Positions 26,138 to 34,317 of a DNA stretch of 64,000 nucleotides are shown here, one piece after another. A program made the position numbers and the translations under genes. The notes under the pieces were generated by a model that was not told the DNA's origin, did no database searches, and saw only the letters and a list, made by a program, of their open reading frames with translations. Each line of letters opens with the position of its first letter. Within the stretch, counting starts at the first letter, position 1. The stretch is from an uncultured Hymenobacter sp. (lineage in GTDB: Bacteria; Bacteroidota; Bacteroidia; Cytophagales; Hymenobacteraceae): the NCBI GenBank assembly GCA_913776615.1, contig CAJYPK010000041.1:78150-142149 (forward strand), read 5' to 3'.

Positions 26138-28087
26138 ATGACAACCGCTAACCACCCGACTTCCGCCAGCCTGCACCAGCGCATTACGGCCGCCGGCACG
26201 CTCATTGCCCTTGGTATCGTGTACGGCGACATCGGCACTTCGCCGCTCTACACGGTGCGGGGCGTCTTCGTGAGCCGGCCCGTTACCGAAGACGTCGTGC
26301 TGGGCACCGTCTCGGCCATTATCTGGACGCTCACGCTGCTCACCACCGTCAAGTACGTGCTGCTGGCCATGCGCGCCGACAACCACGGCGAGGGCGGCAT
26401 TTTGTCGCTCTACGCCCTGCTGCGGCGGCTGCACCTGCGCTGGCTCTACGTGCCGGCCATTGTGGGGGCGGCGGCGCTGCTGGCCGATGGCATCATCACG
26501 CCGCCCATCTCGGTGGCCTCGGCCATTGAGGGGCTGCAAGTACTCAAGCCCGACCTCAACACGGTGCCCATCGTGCTGGCCATCATCGTGGGGCTGTTCG
26601 TGTTTCAGCAGTTCGGCACGGCCGTTATCGGCCGGCTGTTCGGGCCGGTGATGCTGGTGTTTTTCTCGATGCTGGCCGTGCTGGGGCTGCCCTACGTGCT
26701 GCGCGAGCCGGGCATTCTGCGGGCGCTCAACCCGTACTACGCCCTGCACATGGTAACCCAGCTGCCGGGCGCGTTCTGGTTGCTGGGCAGCATTTTTTTG
26801 TGCAGTACCGGGGCCGAGGCGCTCTACGCCGACATGGGCCACGTGGGGCGGCGCAACATTTACCTGTCGTGGACTTTCGTTAAAATCTGCCTGCTAATTA
26901 ATTACCTGGGGCAGGGGGCCTGGCTGCTCCAGCACCTGGGCCGGCCGCTGGGCGAGCAAAATTTGTTTTTTGAGATGATACCCCGCTGGGGGCTGCTGCC
27001 GGCCATCGGCCTCTGCACGCTGGCCACCATCATCGCCTCGCAGGCACTCATTTCGGGCTCCTACACGCTCGTGATTGAGGCGCTGCGGCTCAACTTCTGG
27101 CCCAAGGTGAAGGTGAGCTACCCCACCGAGCTGCGCGGGCAAGGCTACGTGCCGTCGCTGACCTGGCTGCTGGGCCTGGGCTGCGTGGGCGTGGTGCTGT
27201 ACTTCCGCGAAAGCTCGCGCATGGAAGCGGCCTTCGGGCTGGCCGTGACCATCACCATGCTCAGCACCACCGTGCTGCTGGCCTACTACCTGCGCCTGCG
27301 CCGGGCGGCCACCGGCTGGATCCTGCTGCTGCTGGCGGTGTACTTCACGGTAGAGGGCTCGTTTCTGGTGGCCAACCTGCGCAAGTTTCCGCAGGGCGGC
27401 TGGCTGAGCGTGCTGCTGGGCAGCATCCTGCTGCTGGTGATGGTCAGCTGGATTCAGGGCCGGCGGCTGTTTCGCGACTTCAACAAGTACGTGCCGCTGG
27501 CCGAGTGGCTGCCCAAGCTGCGCGCCCTGAGCCGCGACGATACCGTGCCCCGGCTGGCCACCAACCTGGTGTACTTCACCGACTCGGAAGACCCGGCCCT
27601 GGTGGAGAACGCCATCATGCACAGCATCTTCCGCAAGAGTCCCAAGCGGGCCGACCTTTACTACCTGCTGCACGTGACCACCACCGACGAGCCCTACACC
27701 CGCACCTACCACGCCGAAGTCATCTTGCCCGACGATTTGGTGCGCATCGATTTCCACCTGGGCTTCCGGGTCGACCACGCCATCAATTACATGTTCCGGC
27801 AGGTGGTGACGGACCTGGTGAAAGCCGGCAAAATCGACATCTGCTCGCGCTACGCCTCGCTGCGCGACGAGGCGGGCGACTTCCAGTTCGTGATCCTCAA
27901 CCGCACGCTGCCCTACGCCCAGAGCCTGAACGGCTGGCAGCGGCTGGTGGCCCGGCTGTCGGGCGCGCTGCGCTGGCTTGGGGCCAGCCAGCAGGAAAGC
28001 TTCGGGCTGGACAACTCCTCGCTGACGCTCGAAAACATTCCGCTGCTCACTCCCGAGCGTCCCGAGCTGCATTTGACCCAAGTATAA
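26138..28087 (+). CDS. kup: Kup-type potassium uptake transporter, copy 2
   Basis: A 649-residue Kup protein. The start at 26138 gives MTTANHPTSASLHQR; an earlier in-frame start at 26033 would run through the hairpin. Motifs GIVYGDIGTSPLYTVRG, RADNHGEGGILSLYALL, LADGIITPPISVASAIEG and CSTGAEALYADMGHVG are intact. It is followed after 14 bases by the KdpD sensor gene, so the two are almost certainly co-transcribed. It is similar to, but clearly diverged from, the copy at 14414. Confidence 0.95.
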   Translation: MTTANHPTSASLHQRITAAGTLIALGIVYGDIGTSPLYTVRGVFVSRPVTEDVVLGTVSAIIWTLTLLTTVKYVLLAMRADNHGEGGILSLYALLRRLHLRWLYVPAIVGAAALLADGIITPPISVASAIEGLQVLKPDLNTVPIVLAIIVGLFVFQQFGTAVIGRLFGPVMLVFFSMLAVLGLPYVLREPGILRALNPYYALHMVTQLPGAFWLLGSIFLCSTGAEALYADMGHVGRRNIYLSWTFVKICLLINYLGQGAWLLQHLGRPLGEQNLFFEMIPRWGLLPAIGLCTLATIIASQALISGSYTLVIEALRLNFWPKVKVSYPTELRGQGYVPSLTWLLGLGCVGVVLYFRESSRMEAAFGLAVTITMLSTTVLLAYYLRLRRAATGWILLLLAVYFTVEGSFLVANLRKFPQGGWLSVLLGSILLLVMVSWIQGRRLFRDFNKYVPLAEWLPKLRALSRDDTVPRLATNLVYFTDSEDPALVENAIMHSIFRKSPKRADLYYLLHVTTTDEPYTRTYHAEVILPDDLVRIDFHLGFRVDHAINYMFRQVVTDLVKAGKIDICSRYASLRDEAGDFQFVILNRTLPYAQSLNGWQRLVARLSGALRWLGASQQESFGLDNSSLTLENIPLLTPERPELHLTQV

Positions 28088-28101
28088 CCTGACCTTATTC
28101 C

Positions 28102-29274
28102 ATGTCCCCTTCTGACGACCTCCAGCGCGACGCCTCGGCCGAGCGGTTTCTGCGCCTGGTGCAGCAGAAGCGGCGCGGCACGCTCAAAATCTACCTGGGC
28201 CTGGCCGCCGGCGTGGGCAAAACCTACCGCATGCTGCAAGAAGCCCAGGAGCTGCACCGCTACGGCGTGGACGTGCTGCTGGGCTACATCGAAACCCACG
28301 GCCGGCCCGGTACCGTGGCCCAGCTCACTCGTGAGCTGCCGCTGCTGCCCCGCAAGCAGGTCTTTTACAAAGGCCACGCGGTGGAGGAGATGGACCTCGA
28401 CGGCATCGAGCAGCGCCGCCCGCAGGTGGTAATCGTGGATGAGCTGGCCCACAGCAACGTGCCCGGCTCGCGCCACGAAAAGCGCTGGCAGGACGTGCGC
28501 GAGCTGGTAGAGCGCGGCATCTCGGTGATAACGGCCGTGAATGTGCAGCACCTCGAAAGCCTGCACGACCAAGTGCTGAAAATCACGGGTACCGACGTGA
28601 CCGAGCGCATCCCCGACAGCCTGCTGCGCGAGGCCGACGAGGTAATCAACGTGGACCTCACGGTGGGCGAGCTGCGTGCCCGCCTCGAAGAAGGCAAAAT
28701 CTACGACGCGGCCAAGGTGCCCACCGCGCTGGCTAATTTCTTTCAGGCCGAAAACCTCTTGCAATTGCGGCGGCTGGCCGTGCGCGAGGTGGCCCAGCTG
28801 CTGGGCCGGCAGGTCGAAACCGGGGCGGGTGGGGCGGCGGCCGTGCCAGCCCAGCGCCGCAACGACGACCGCCTGCTGGCCTGCATCAATACCAACGAGC
28901 GGGCCGCCAAGGAAATAATTCGCAAGGCATCGCGCCTGGCCGACCGCTTCAGCGCCGCCGCCTGGTACGTGCTCTACGTGCAGACCGGCGAGGAAAGCGC
29001 CGACCGCATCGGCCTGGCCGCCCAGCGCCACCTCATCAACAACTTGCAGCTCGCCACTGAGCTGGGCGCGCAGATTATGCGCGTGAAGGACAACGACATC
29101 GTGGCGGCCATCCGCCGGGTGGCGCAGGAGAAAGAGGCCACGCTGCTCGTGTGCGGCATCACCCGCGAGAAGGGCCTGTGGCAGCGCCTGAGCCGCGGCG
29201 GCGTCACGCACGATTTGCTCACGGCCGTAGCCAGTGATGGCAGCGACCTGGATGTGTATTTAATAACCTATTGA
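28102..29274 (+). CDS. kdpD: Stand-alone KdpD sensor domain (no kinase)
   Basis: A 390-residue cytoplasmic protein that matches only the N-terminal third of E. coli KdpD: the KdpD P-loop domain with Walker A GLAAGVGKT near residue 33 and VDELAHSNVPGSRHEKRWQDV, and a USP-type domain after residue 250 (RNDDRLLACINTNE to LITY). The four membrane helices, GAF and kinase domains are absent. It sits 14 bases after kup and 138 bases before a separate histidine kinase. It presumably senses K+ or a nucleotide and acts on that kinase in trans (inference). Confidence 0.93.
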   Translation: MSPSDDLQRDASAERFLRLVQQKRRGTLKIYLGLAAGVGKTYRMLQEAQELHRYGVDVLLGYIETHGRPGTVAQLTRELPLLPRKQVFYKGHAVEEMDLDGIEQRRPQVVIVDELAHSNVPGSRHEKRWQDVRELVERGISVITAVNVQHLESLHDQVLKITGTDVTERIPDSLLREADEVINVDLTVGELRARLEEGKIYDAAKVPTALANFFQAENLLQLRRLAVREVAQLLGRQVETGAGGAAAVPAQRRNDDRLLACINTNERAAKEIIRKASRLADRFSAAAWYVLYVQTGEESADRIGLAAQRHLINNLQLATELGAQIMRVKDNDIVAAIRRVAQEKEATLLVCGITREKGLWQRLSRGGVTHDLLTAVASDGSDLDVYLITY

Positions 29275-29299
29275 TTATGTAGCTTATCGATTGTGTGCT

Positions 29300-29378
29300 T
29301 GTAACACCAAGCTCCGGCTTGGTGAAGCATCTGGTGAGTAAATCCGGACGCATCACCAAGCCGGAGCTTGGTGTTACA
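29300..29378. repeat. REP-like 79-base paired hairpin, copy B
   Basis: Both arms (CACCAAGCTCCGGCTTGGTG and its inverted copy) are intact, bounded by GTAAC and GTTAC. It lies between the KdpD sensor gene and the kinase gene, where a full-length KdpD would be continuous. Confidence 0.9.
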
Positions 29379-29411
29379 AACCCGAGCGATAGCCTAAGCC
29401 CCCGACCTCCC

Positions 29412-31187
29412 ATGAACCTCAAAACCAAAATCACGCTCGGCTTCACGGCGATGCTGCTGCTCTTGCTCGGCCTCGGGGGCTATGCCTTCTACACGGTGCA
29501 GCGCCTCGACCGCAGCTCGCGCAATATCCTCAAGGATAACTTTTACTCCGTAGAGCTGGGCCAGCAGATGCAGCGCGCCCTCGACCGCATGGAAACCGAC
29601 CCCGGCGCGCCCCAGGGCCTGCCGCAGTTTCGGCAGAGCCTCACCCGCGAGGCCGGCAACATCACGGAGGTGGGCGAGCGGGAGGTGGTAGACAGCCTCA
29701 CGCAAAACCAGGCGGAGTTTCAGCGTCTGCTCGACGCCGGCACGCCGCCCGCCGGCCGCGCCGCCACCCTGGCGCTGCTGCGTCAGCAAACCTACCGGAT
29801 GGTGGCCCTCAACACGGCCGCGCTCACCCGCAAAAATGAGCAGGCCAACCACAACGCCGCCCGGGCCAACCAATACCTGGCCCTCATCGTGGGCCTGAGC
29901 TTGCTACTGGGGCTGATGTTCGTGCTGAGCGTGCCCGAGGCGGCCGTGGGGCCGCTGCGCAAGCTCACCAACAGCCTGGAGCACGCTACCGAGCAGGATT
30001 TTACGGCTACCATTCCTATCGAAAGCAAGGATGAGTACGGCCGCGTGGCCACGGCCTTCAACCGCATGCTGGTGCAGCTGCAAGAGTACCGGGCCTCCAC
30101 GCTGGCCGAGCTGCTGGCCGAGCGCAACCGCACCGCCAGCATCGTGAGCGGCCTCGACGAGGGGTTGTTGCTGCTCGATGAAAACCGCCGCATCATCCTG
30201 GCCAACCCCGCCGCCTGCGCCCTGCTGAGCTTGCCCGCCGAGGCCCTGCTGGGCAAGCCCGCCGCCGAGGTCGCCAAAACCAACGACCTGCTGCGCGAAA
30301 TTCTGCGCCCGCTCGACGTGGAGGCCGCCCGCCGCGACCAGGCCGTGGCCGACGCCCCGCTGCTGCGCATCGCGCAGCGCGGTGAGGAAGCCTTCTACCG
30401 GCTGGCCATGCAGGAACTGGTTTCCTTCAACGAGGCGCGGCAGAAAAACGAGTTCGTGGGCCAGATTATCACCCTGCGCAACGTGTCGGACTACAAGAAG
30501 CTCGACCAGGTAAAGTCGAATTTCCTGGCCACCGTGTCGCACGAGCTGAAAACGCCGCTCAGCAGCATTGGCATCAATACCAAGCTCTTGCAGGATGAGC
30601 GCCTGCCCGCCGACGAGCGCCAGCGCATCACGGGCCACATCCGGCAGGAAACCCAGCGCCTCCAGCGCATGGTGAGCGAGCTGCTCGACGTGTCGCGCCT
30701 CGACGCGGGGGCCGGCATTCAGCTCGACCTGCACCCCACCAGCCTGGCCGACGTGGTGCGCTTCGCCACCACTACCGTGGAGCCCCAGCTGCGCGATAAG
30801 CAGATTGCCCTCGACCTCCAGCTGCCCGCCGAGCTGCCGCTAGTCCGCGCCGACGTCGAAAAAGCCACCTGGGTGCTTATCAACTTGCTGGCCAACGCCA
30901 TCCGCTACGCGCCCAGCGGTGAGCCGCTCACGGTGCGCGCCGCCGTGGCCGGGGCCTTCGTGCAAGTGAGCGTGCAGGACCGCGGCCCCGGCATCGCGGC
31001 CGAAAACCACGACAAGATTTTCCAGCGCTTCGCCCAAATACCCGACAAGACCGGCTACCGCGGCGGCTCCGGCCTGGGCCTGAGCATCGCCCGCGAGTTC
31101 ATCACCACCCAGGGCGGCCGGCTGTGGGTAGAAAGCGAGCTGGGCAGCGGCAGCACGTTCAGCTTTACCCTACCGATTGCGAAGTAG
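29412..31187 (+). CDS. Membrane histidine kinase (HAMP-PAS-HisKA-HATPase), copy 2
   Basis: A 591-residue kinase; the start at 29412 (MNLKTKITLGFTAMLLLLLG) follows the repeat. Architecture matches copy 1: first helix at about 9-27, helical periplasmic part, second helix, HAMP (AAVGPLRKLTNSLEHATEQDF), PAS (IVSGLDEGLLLLDEN), HisKA with SHELKTPLSSIG and HATPase (NAIRYAPSG, DRGPGIAA, GSGLGLSIAREF). All key residues are present. It is next to the separate KdpD sensor and is the likely kinase partner for it. No response regulator is directly downstream; the sigma-54 regulators at 10627 and 16630 are the closest. Confidence 0.94.
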   Translation: MNLKTKITLGFTAMLLLLLGLGGYAFYTVQRLDRSSRNILKDNFYSVELGQQMQRALDRMETDPGAPQGLPQFRQSLTREAGNITEVGEREVVDSLTQNQAEFQRLLDAGTPPAGRAATLALLRQQTYRMVALNTAALTRKNEQANHNAARANQYLALIVGLSLLLGLMFVLSVPEAAVGPLRKLTNSLEHATEQDFTATIPIESKDEYGRVATAFNRMLVQLQEYRASTLAELLAERNRTASIVSGLDEGLLLLDENRRIILANPAACALLSLPAEALLGKPAAEVAKTNDLLREILRPLDVEAARRDQAVADAPLLRIAQRGEEAFYRLAMQELVSFNEARQKNEFVGQIITLRNVSDYKKLDQVKSNFLATVSHELKTPLSSIGINTKLLQDERLPADERQRITGHIRQETQRLQRMVSELLDVSRLDAGAGIQLDLHPTSLADVVRFATTTVEPQLRDKQIALDLQLPAELPLVRADVEKATWVLINLLANAIRYAPSGEPLTVRAAVAGAFVQVSVQDRGPGIAAENHDKIFQRFAQIPDKTGYRGGSGLGLSIAREFITTQGGRLWVESELGSGSTFSFTLPIAK

Positions 31188-31249
31188 GGGCGAGGCGCCC
31201 ACGTTAAGGCAGCGTAAAAGAGAATATCGACTTGAAACCCGCTAATAAC

Positions 31250-31897
31250 ATGCAGCTTATCTCTCATCCCGATTTTCCCGCCGCTCATTATTACAGCCTG
31301 GGCGAACCGGGGCCGGCCATCCAGCACGTGTGGTTTTGCCTGGCGGGCCACGACCAACCGGTAGCCGATTTAGCCGCGCAGCTCGTGAACCTGGATACGC
31401 CCGAGCGACTGCTCATTCTGCCGCAGGCCCCGGGCGCGGGGCTGGCCCCGGCGTCCGTTCCTACGTGGTTCGACGAAGCCGATCCGGCCCCCGGGCTGGC
31501 TGCTACGCGGGCTTACCTGGCGGGGCTGGCGGCGCCTATCCTGGCGGCGTGCCCGGCTGGCACGCCCGTCACCGTGCTGGGCTACGGGCAGGGCGCGGTA
31601 GCCGCCTGCGCCTGGCTGGCGGGCAACACGGTGGCGTACAGCCGCCTGATTTTCTACGCGGCCGTGTTTCCGGCGACGGTCAGCCGCGCCGCCCTGTTTG
31701 CGGCGCTGCCGCCGCAGCCAGTGGTAGTGGCGGCTACTACCACCGACGTGTACACGCCCGAAGCCGAGGGCGTCGGTCTGGTGCAAGACCTGCAAGCGGC
31801 CGGGCTCCGCGCCCAGCTCCGCTACGTAGATGAAGGCCCCCTTACGCTGACCGCGCTGGGCGCGGGCGGGGAGCCCAGCGGCCTGCGCGCGCACTGA
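31250..31897 (+). CDS. Phospholipase/carboxylesterase-like fold without catalytic residues
   Basis: A 215-residue protein (ATG at 31250; a TTG start at 31232 is possible). The pattern follows the Abhydrolase_2 group of small carboxylesterases (LLILPQAPGAG, TWFD, GLAATRAYLAGL, RLIFYAAVFP). The nucleophile elbow reads LGYGQGAVA, whereas the family has GFSQGG, so Gly113 replaces Ser (codon at 31586-31588). A catalytic His is also missing from the expected place near the end (DEGPLTLTALG). It is probably an inactive relative with a binding role. It sits between kinase copy 2 and the antiporter. Confidence 0.7.
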   Translation: MQLISHPDFPAAHYYSLGEPGPAIQHVWFCLAGHDQPVADLAAQLVNLDTPERLLILPQAPGAGLAPASVPTWFDEADPAPGLAATRAYLAGLAAPILAACPAGTPVTVLGYGQGAVAACAWLAGNTVAYSRLIFYAAVFPATVSRAALFAALPPQPVVVAATTTDVYTPEAEGVGLVQDLQAAGLRAQLRYVDEGPLTLTALGAGGEPSGLRAH

Positions 31898-31961
31898 CAA
31901 ACCGGCTGCTCCGTACGAAGCCGCGTAAGTAGGTCAAACTTCGAACCAAGGCACCTGCTCT

Positions 31962-33551
31962 ATGCACGAAATCGAACTACTGGTAATCCTGCTGGCCGTG
32001 ACGACGGCGCTGGCGGAGGTGGCCAACCGGCTGCGGGTGCCCTACCCGGTGCTGCTGGTAGTGGCGGGGCTGGCCCTGAGCCTGTTGCCCGAGCTGCCGC
32101 CGGTGGTGCTGGCCCCGAATCTGGTATTTTTCGTGTTTTTGCCGCCGCTGCTCTACGCCTCGGCCTGGGAGCTGTCGTGGTCGGCGTTTCGGACCGAGGT
32201 ACGGGCCATTACCTGGCTGGCGGTGGGGGGCGTGCTGTTTTCGCTGGCCGTGGTAGCCGCCGTGGCCTACTACGCCGTGCCGGGCTTTGGCTGGGGGCCG
32301 GCCTTTGTGCTGGCCGCCATCGTGTCGCCCACCGACGCCATCTCGGCCGCGCTGGCCACCAAAGGGCTGCCGGTGGCGCGGCGGCTACTCGTGGTGCTGG
32401 AGGGCGAAAGCCTGGTAAATGACGCCACCGGCCTGATTGCCTACCGCTACGCGGTAGCGGCCGTGCTCACGGGGCAGTTCGCGCTCGGGCAGGCGGCGGG
32501 GGAATTGCTGCTCGTCACGGTGGTCGGTATTGGGGTAGGGGTGGCGGTAGCGGCCCTGTTCTACGGCGTGCACCGGCTTTCGCGCACCAGTATTGCCATC
32601 GACACCAGCCTCAACTTACTCACGCCCTACGCGGCCTACCTGCTGGCCGAGGCCTGGCATGGCTCGGGGGTACTGGCGGTGGTGGCCGCGGCCCTTTTCG
32701 GTAGCTACTACTCGGGACGCATCTTCGCCCACGACCGCCGCCTGCAAGCCAACGCGGTGTGGGATACGCTGGAATTTCTACTCAATGGCTTGGTATTTAT
32801 TCTGATAGGCTTGCAGCTGCCGGCCGTGGTGGCGGGCGTGGCCCCCGGCTTGCGCTGGCCGCTGGTGGGCTACGGCGTGCTCATCGGCCTGGCGGTGCTC
32901 GGTGCCCGGATGCTGTGGATATACCCCAGCGCTTACCTGGCGCGCTGGCTGGGCGGCCGCCGGGCCGCCGAAGCTCCCACGCTGGCCGAGGCCACGCTGC
33001 TGGGCTGGGGCGGGATGCGGGGCGTGCTGTCGCTGGCCGCCGCGCTGGCCTTGCCGCTGGCGCTGCCGGCGGGCGAAGCCTTTCCGCAGCGCAACCCCAC
33101 GCTGCTGCTCACTTTCGTGGTTATCCTGGTGTCGTTGCTTGTGCAGGGCCTCACGCTGCGCCCCCTCATCGGCTGGCTGGGGCTGGAAGCCGACGGGCAG
33201 GCCGAGCGGGAGGAGTACGCGCTCCGCATTCGGCTGGCTGCTAGTACGCTGGCTTACCTGCAAAGCCCCGCCGCAGCCAGCCAGGCCCCGGCCGAGGTGC
33301 TGAGCCGCATGCAATCGCGCTACCAGATTCGCCTCGACCGCCTGTACCGCCGGGCTGCCGAAGGCCCTGCCGCCGTGCCCGAAGTCACCCTCAGCCCGTT
33401 TCAGCAGTTGCAGGAAGTACTCATTCACTTCGAGCGGAAGCAGCTGGAGGAGCTGCGCCGCGAGCCCGGCACCAGCGAGGAGGTGCTGCGCAAGCTCGAA
33501 AACGAGCTGGATTTAGAGGAAGGCCGCCTGGCGCTGGATAAGACCTCGTAG
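31962..33551 (+). CDS. CPA1-type Na+/H+ (or K+/H+) antiporter
   Basis: A 529-residue membrane protein with about twelve helices and a cytoplasmic C-terminal tail rich in charges (about residues 405-529). The ion-site motifs SPTDAISA and GESLVNDATGLIAYR are those of NhaP/NHE antiporters; GGMRGVLSLA follows. These proteins exchange Na+ or K+ for H+ and set internal pH and salt. Its place beside K+ uptake genes fits ion balance. It converges with the second kdpC, whose stop lies six bases away. Confidence 0.93.
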   Translation: MHEIELLVILLAVTTALAEVANRLRVPYPVLLVVAGLALSLLPELPPVVLAPNLVFFVFLPPLLYASAWELSWSAFRTEVRAITWLAVGGVLFSLAVVAAVAYYAVPGFGWGPAFVLAAIVSPTDAISAALATKGLPVARRLLVVLEGESLVNDATGLIAYRYAVAAVLTGQFALGQAAGELLLVTVVGIGVGVAVAALFYGVHRLSRTSIAIDTSLNLLTPYAAYLLAEAWHGSGVLAVVAAALFGSYYSGRIFAHDRRLQANAVWDTLEFLLNGLVFILIGLQLPAVVAGVAPGLRWPLVGYGVLIGLAVLGARMLWIYPSAYLARWLGGRRAAEAPTLAEATLLGWGGMRGVLSLAAALALPLALPAGEAFPQRNPTLLLTFVVILVSLLVQGLTLRPLIGWLGLEADGQAEREEYALRIRLAASTLAYLQSPAAASQAPAEVLSRMQSRYQIRLDRLYRRAAEGPAAVPEVTLSPFQQLQEVLIHFERKQLEELRREPGTSEEVLRKLENELDLEEGRLALDKTS

Positions 33552-33557
33552 GCGGGG

Positions 33558-34121
33558 CTACTGCCGGGCCGCGTCCAGGGCCAGGTTGAGGCGCAGCACG
33601 CTCACGTGCGCCGGCCCCATGAAGCCCAGCCAGGGCTGCTCGATGTGCTGGCGCACCAGCTGCTGCACCTGGGCGACGGGCAGGTGCCGCGCCCGCGCCA
33701 CGCGGGCTGCCTGCACGTAGGCCGCTGCCGGCGACAAGTCGGGGTCGATGCCCGAGGCCGAGGCTGTCACCAGTTCCACGGGCACCTGGGCTTTGATAAT
33801 GCCGGGGTTGTGCTGCAAAAACGTGTCGAGGCGGGCGCGGACGGCGGCGTGGAAATCGGGATTATTCGGCCCCGCGTTCGACGCGCCCGTGGCGGCGGCG
33901 TTGTAGTCCACGGCCGACGGCCGCCCCCAGAAGTAGCGCGGCTGGGTAAATTTCTGGCCGATGCGCTCGAAGCCCACCACGCGGCCCCCCACTACCACCG
34001 GCGAGCCCGCCGTCCGCTGCGGCAGCAGCTGCGCCACGCCCCACAGCAGCCCCGGAAACCCGAACCCAAACACGAGCAGCAACAGGCCGCTCACGATAAT
34101 CGGCCGCAAAAAAGATTTCAT
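33558..34121 (-). CDS. kdpC: KdpC, second copy
   Basis: A 187-residue protein like the first KdpC: a single N-terminal helix (IIVSGLLLLVFGFGFPGLLW), RIGQKFTQPRYFWGRPSAVDY, SNAGPNNPDF and TASASGIDPDLS. The start at 34121 is the last ATG before the helix. It lies downstream of the second kdpA but with a repeat, not kdpB, in between. The second KdpC could join a complex with the only KdpB in the window, or be a remnant. Confidence 0.93.
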   Translation of the reverse strand: MKSFLRPIIVSGLLLLVFGFGFPGLLWGVAQLLPQRTAGSPVVVGGRVVGFERIGQKFTQPRYFWGRPSAVDYNAAATGASNAGPNNPDFHAAVRARLDTFLQHNPGIIKAQVPVELVTASASGIDPDLSPAAAYVQAARVARARHLPVAQVQQLVRQHIEQPWLGFMGPAHVSVLRLNLALDAARQ

Positions 34122-34148
34122 CGGAAAAAACCAGAATTTATAAATGAA

Positions 34149-34290
34149 GCAATTAGAGCAGTGCTCAGTCGGGTATCGGGGATGTAACACCAAGCTCCAG
34201 CTTGGTGATGCGCCGGGATATGCTCGCAGGGTACATCACCAAGCCGGAGCTTGGTGTTACATCCCCGCCGCCTGATTGAGCACTGCTTCA
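34149..34290. repeat. REP-like paired hairpin, copy C, with extended outer arms
   Basis: The 79-base core (34183-34261) has GTAAC/GTTAC ends and the CACCAAGC/GCTTGGTG arms, with one A-for-G change on the left. The inverted repeat continues outwards for about 30 more bases on each side (GCAGTGCTCA on the left, TGAGCACTGC on the right). It occupies most of the 196-base gap between kdpA copy 2 and kdpC copy 2, the place of a missing kdpB. Confidence 0.88.
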
Positions 34291-34317
34291 ATAAGAATTT
34301 TACAGGAAGAAGACGGC

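Noticed and set aside
29300..29378. Repeat copy B as an intron or frameshift joining the KdpD sensor to the kinase
   Set aside because: Both genes have their own stop and start codons, and the kinase begins with its own membrane helix and is paralogous to two stand-alone kinases.
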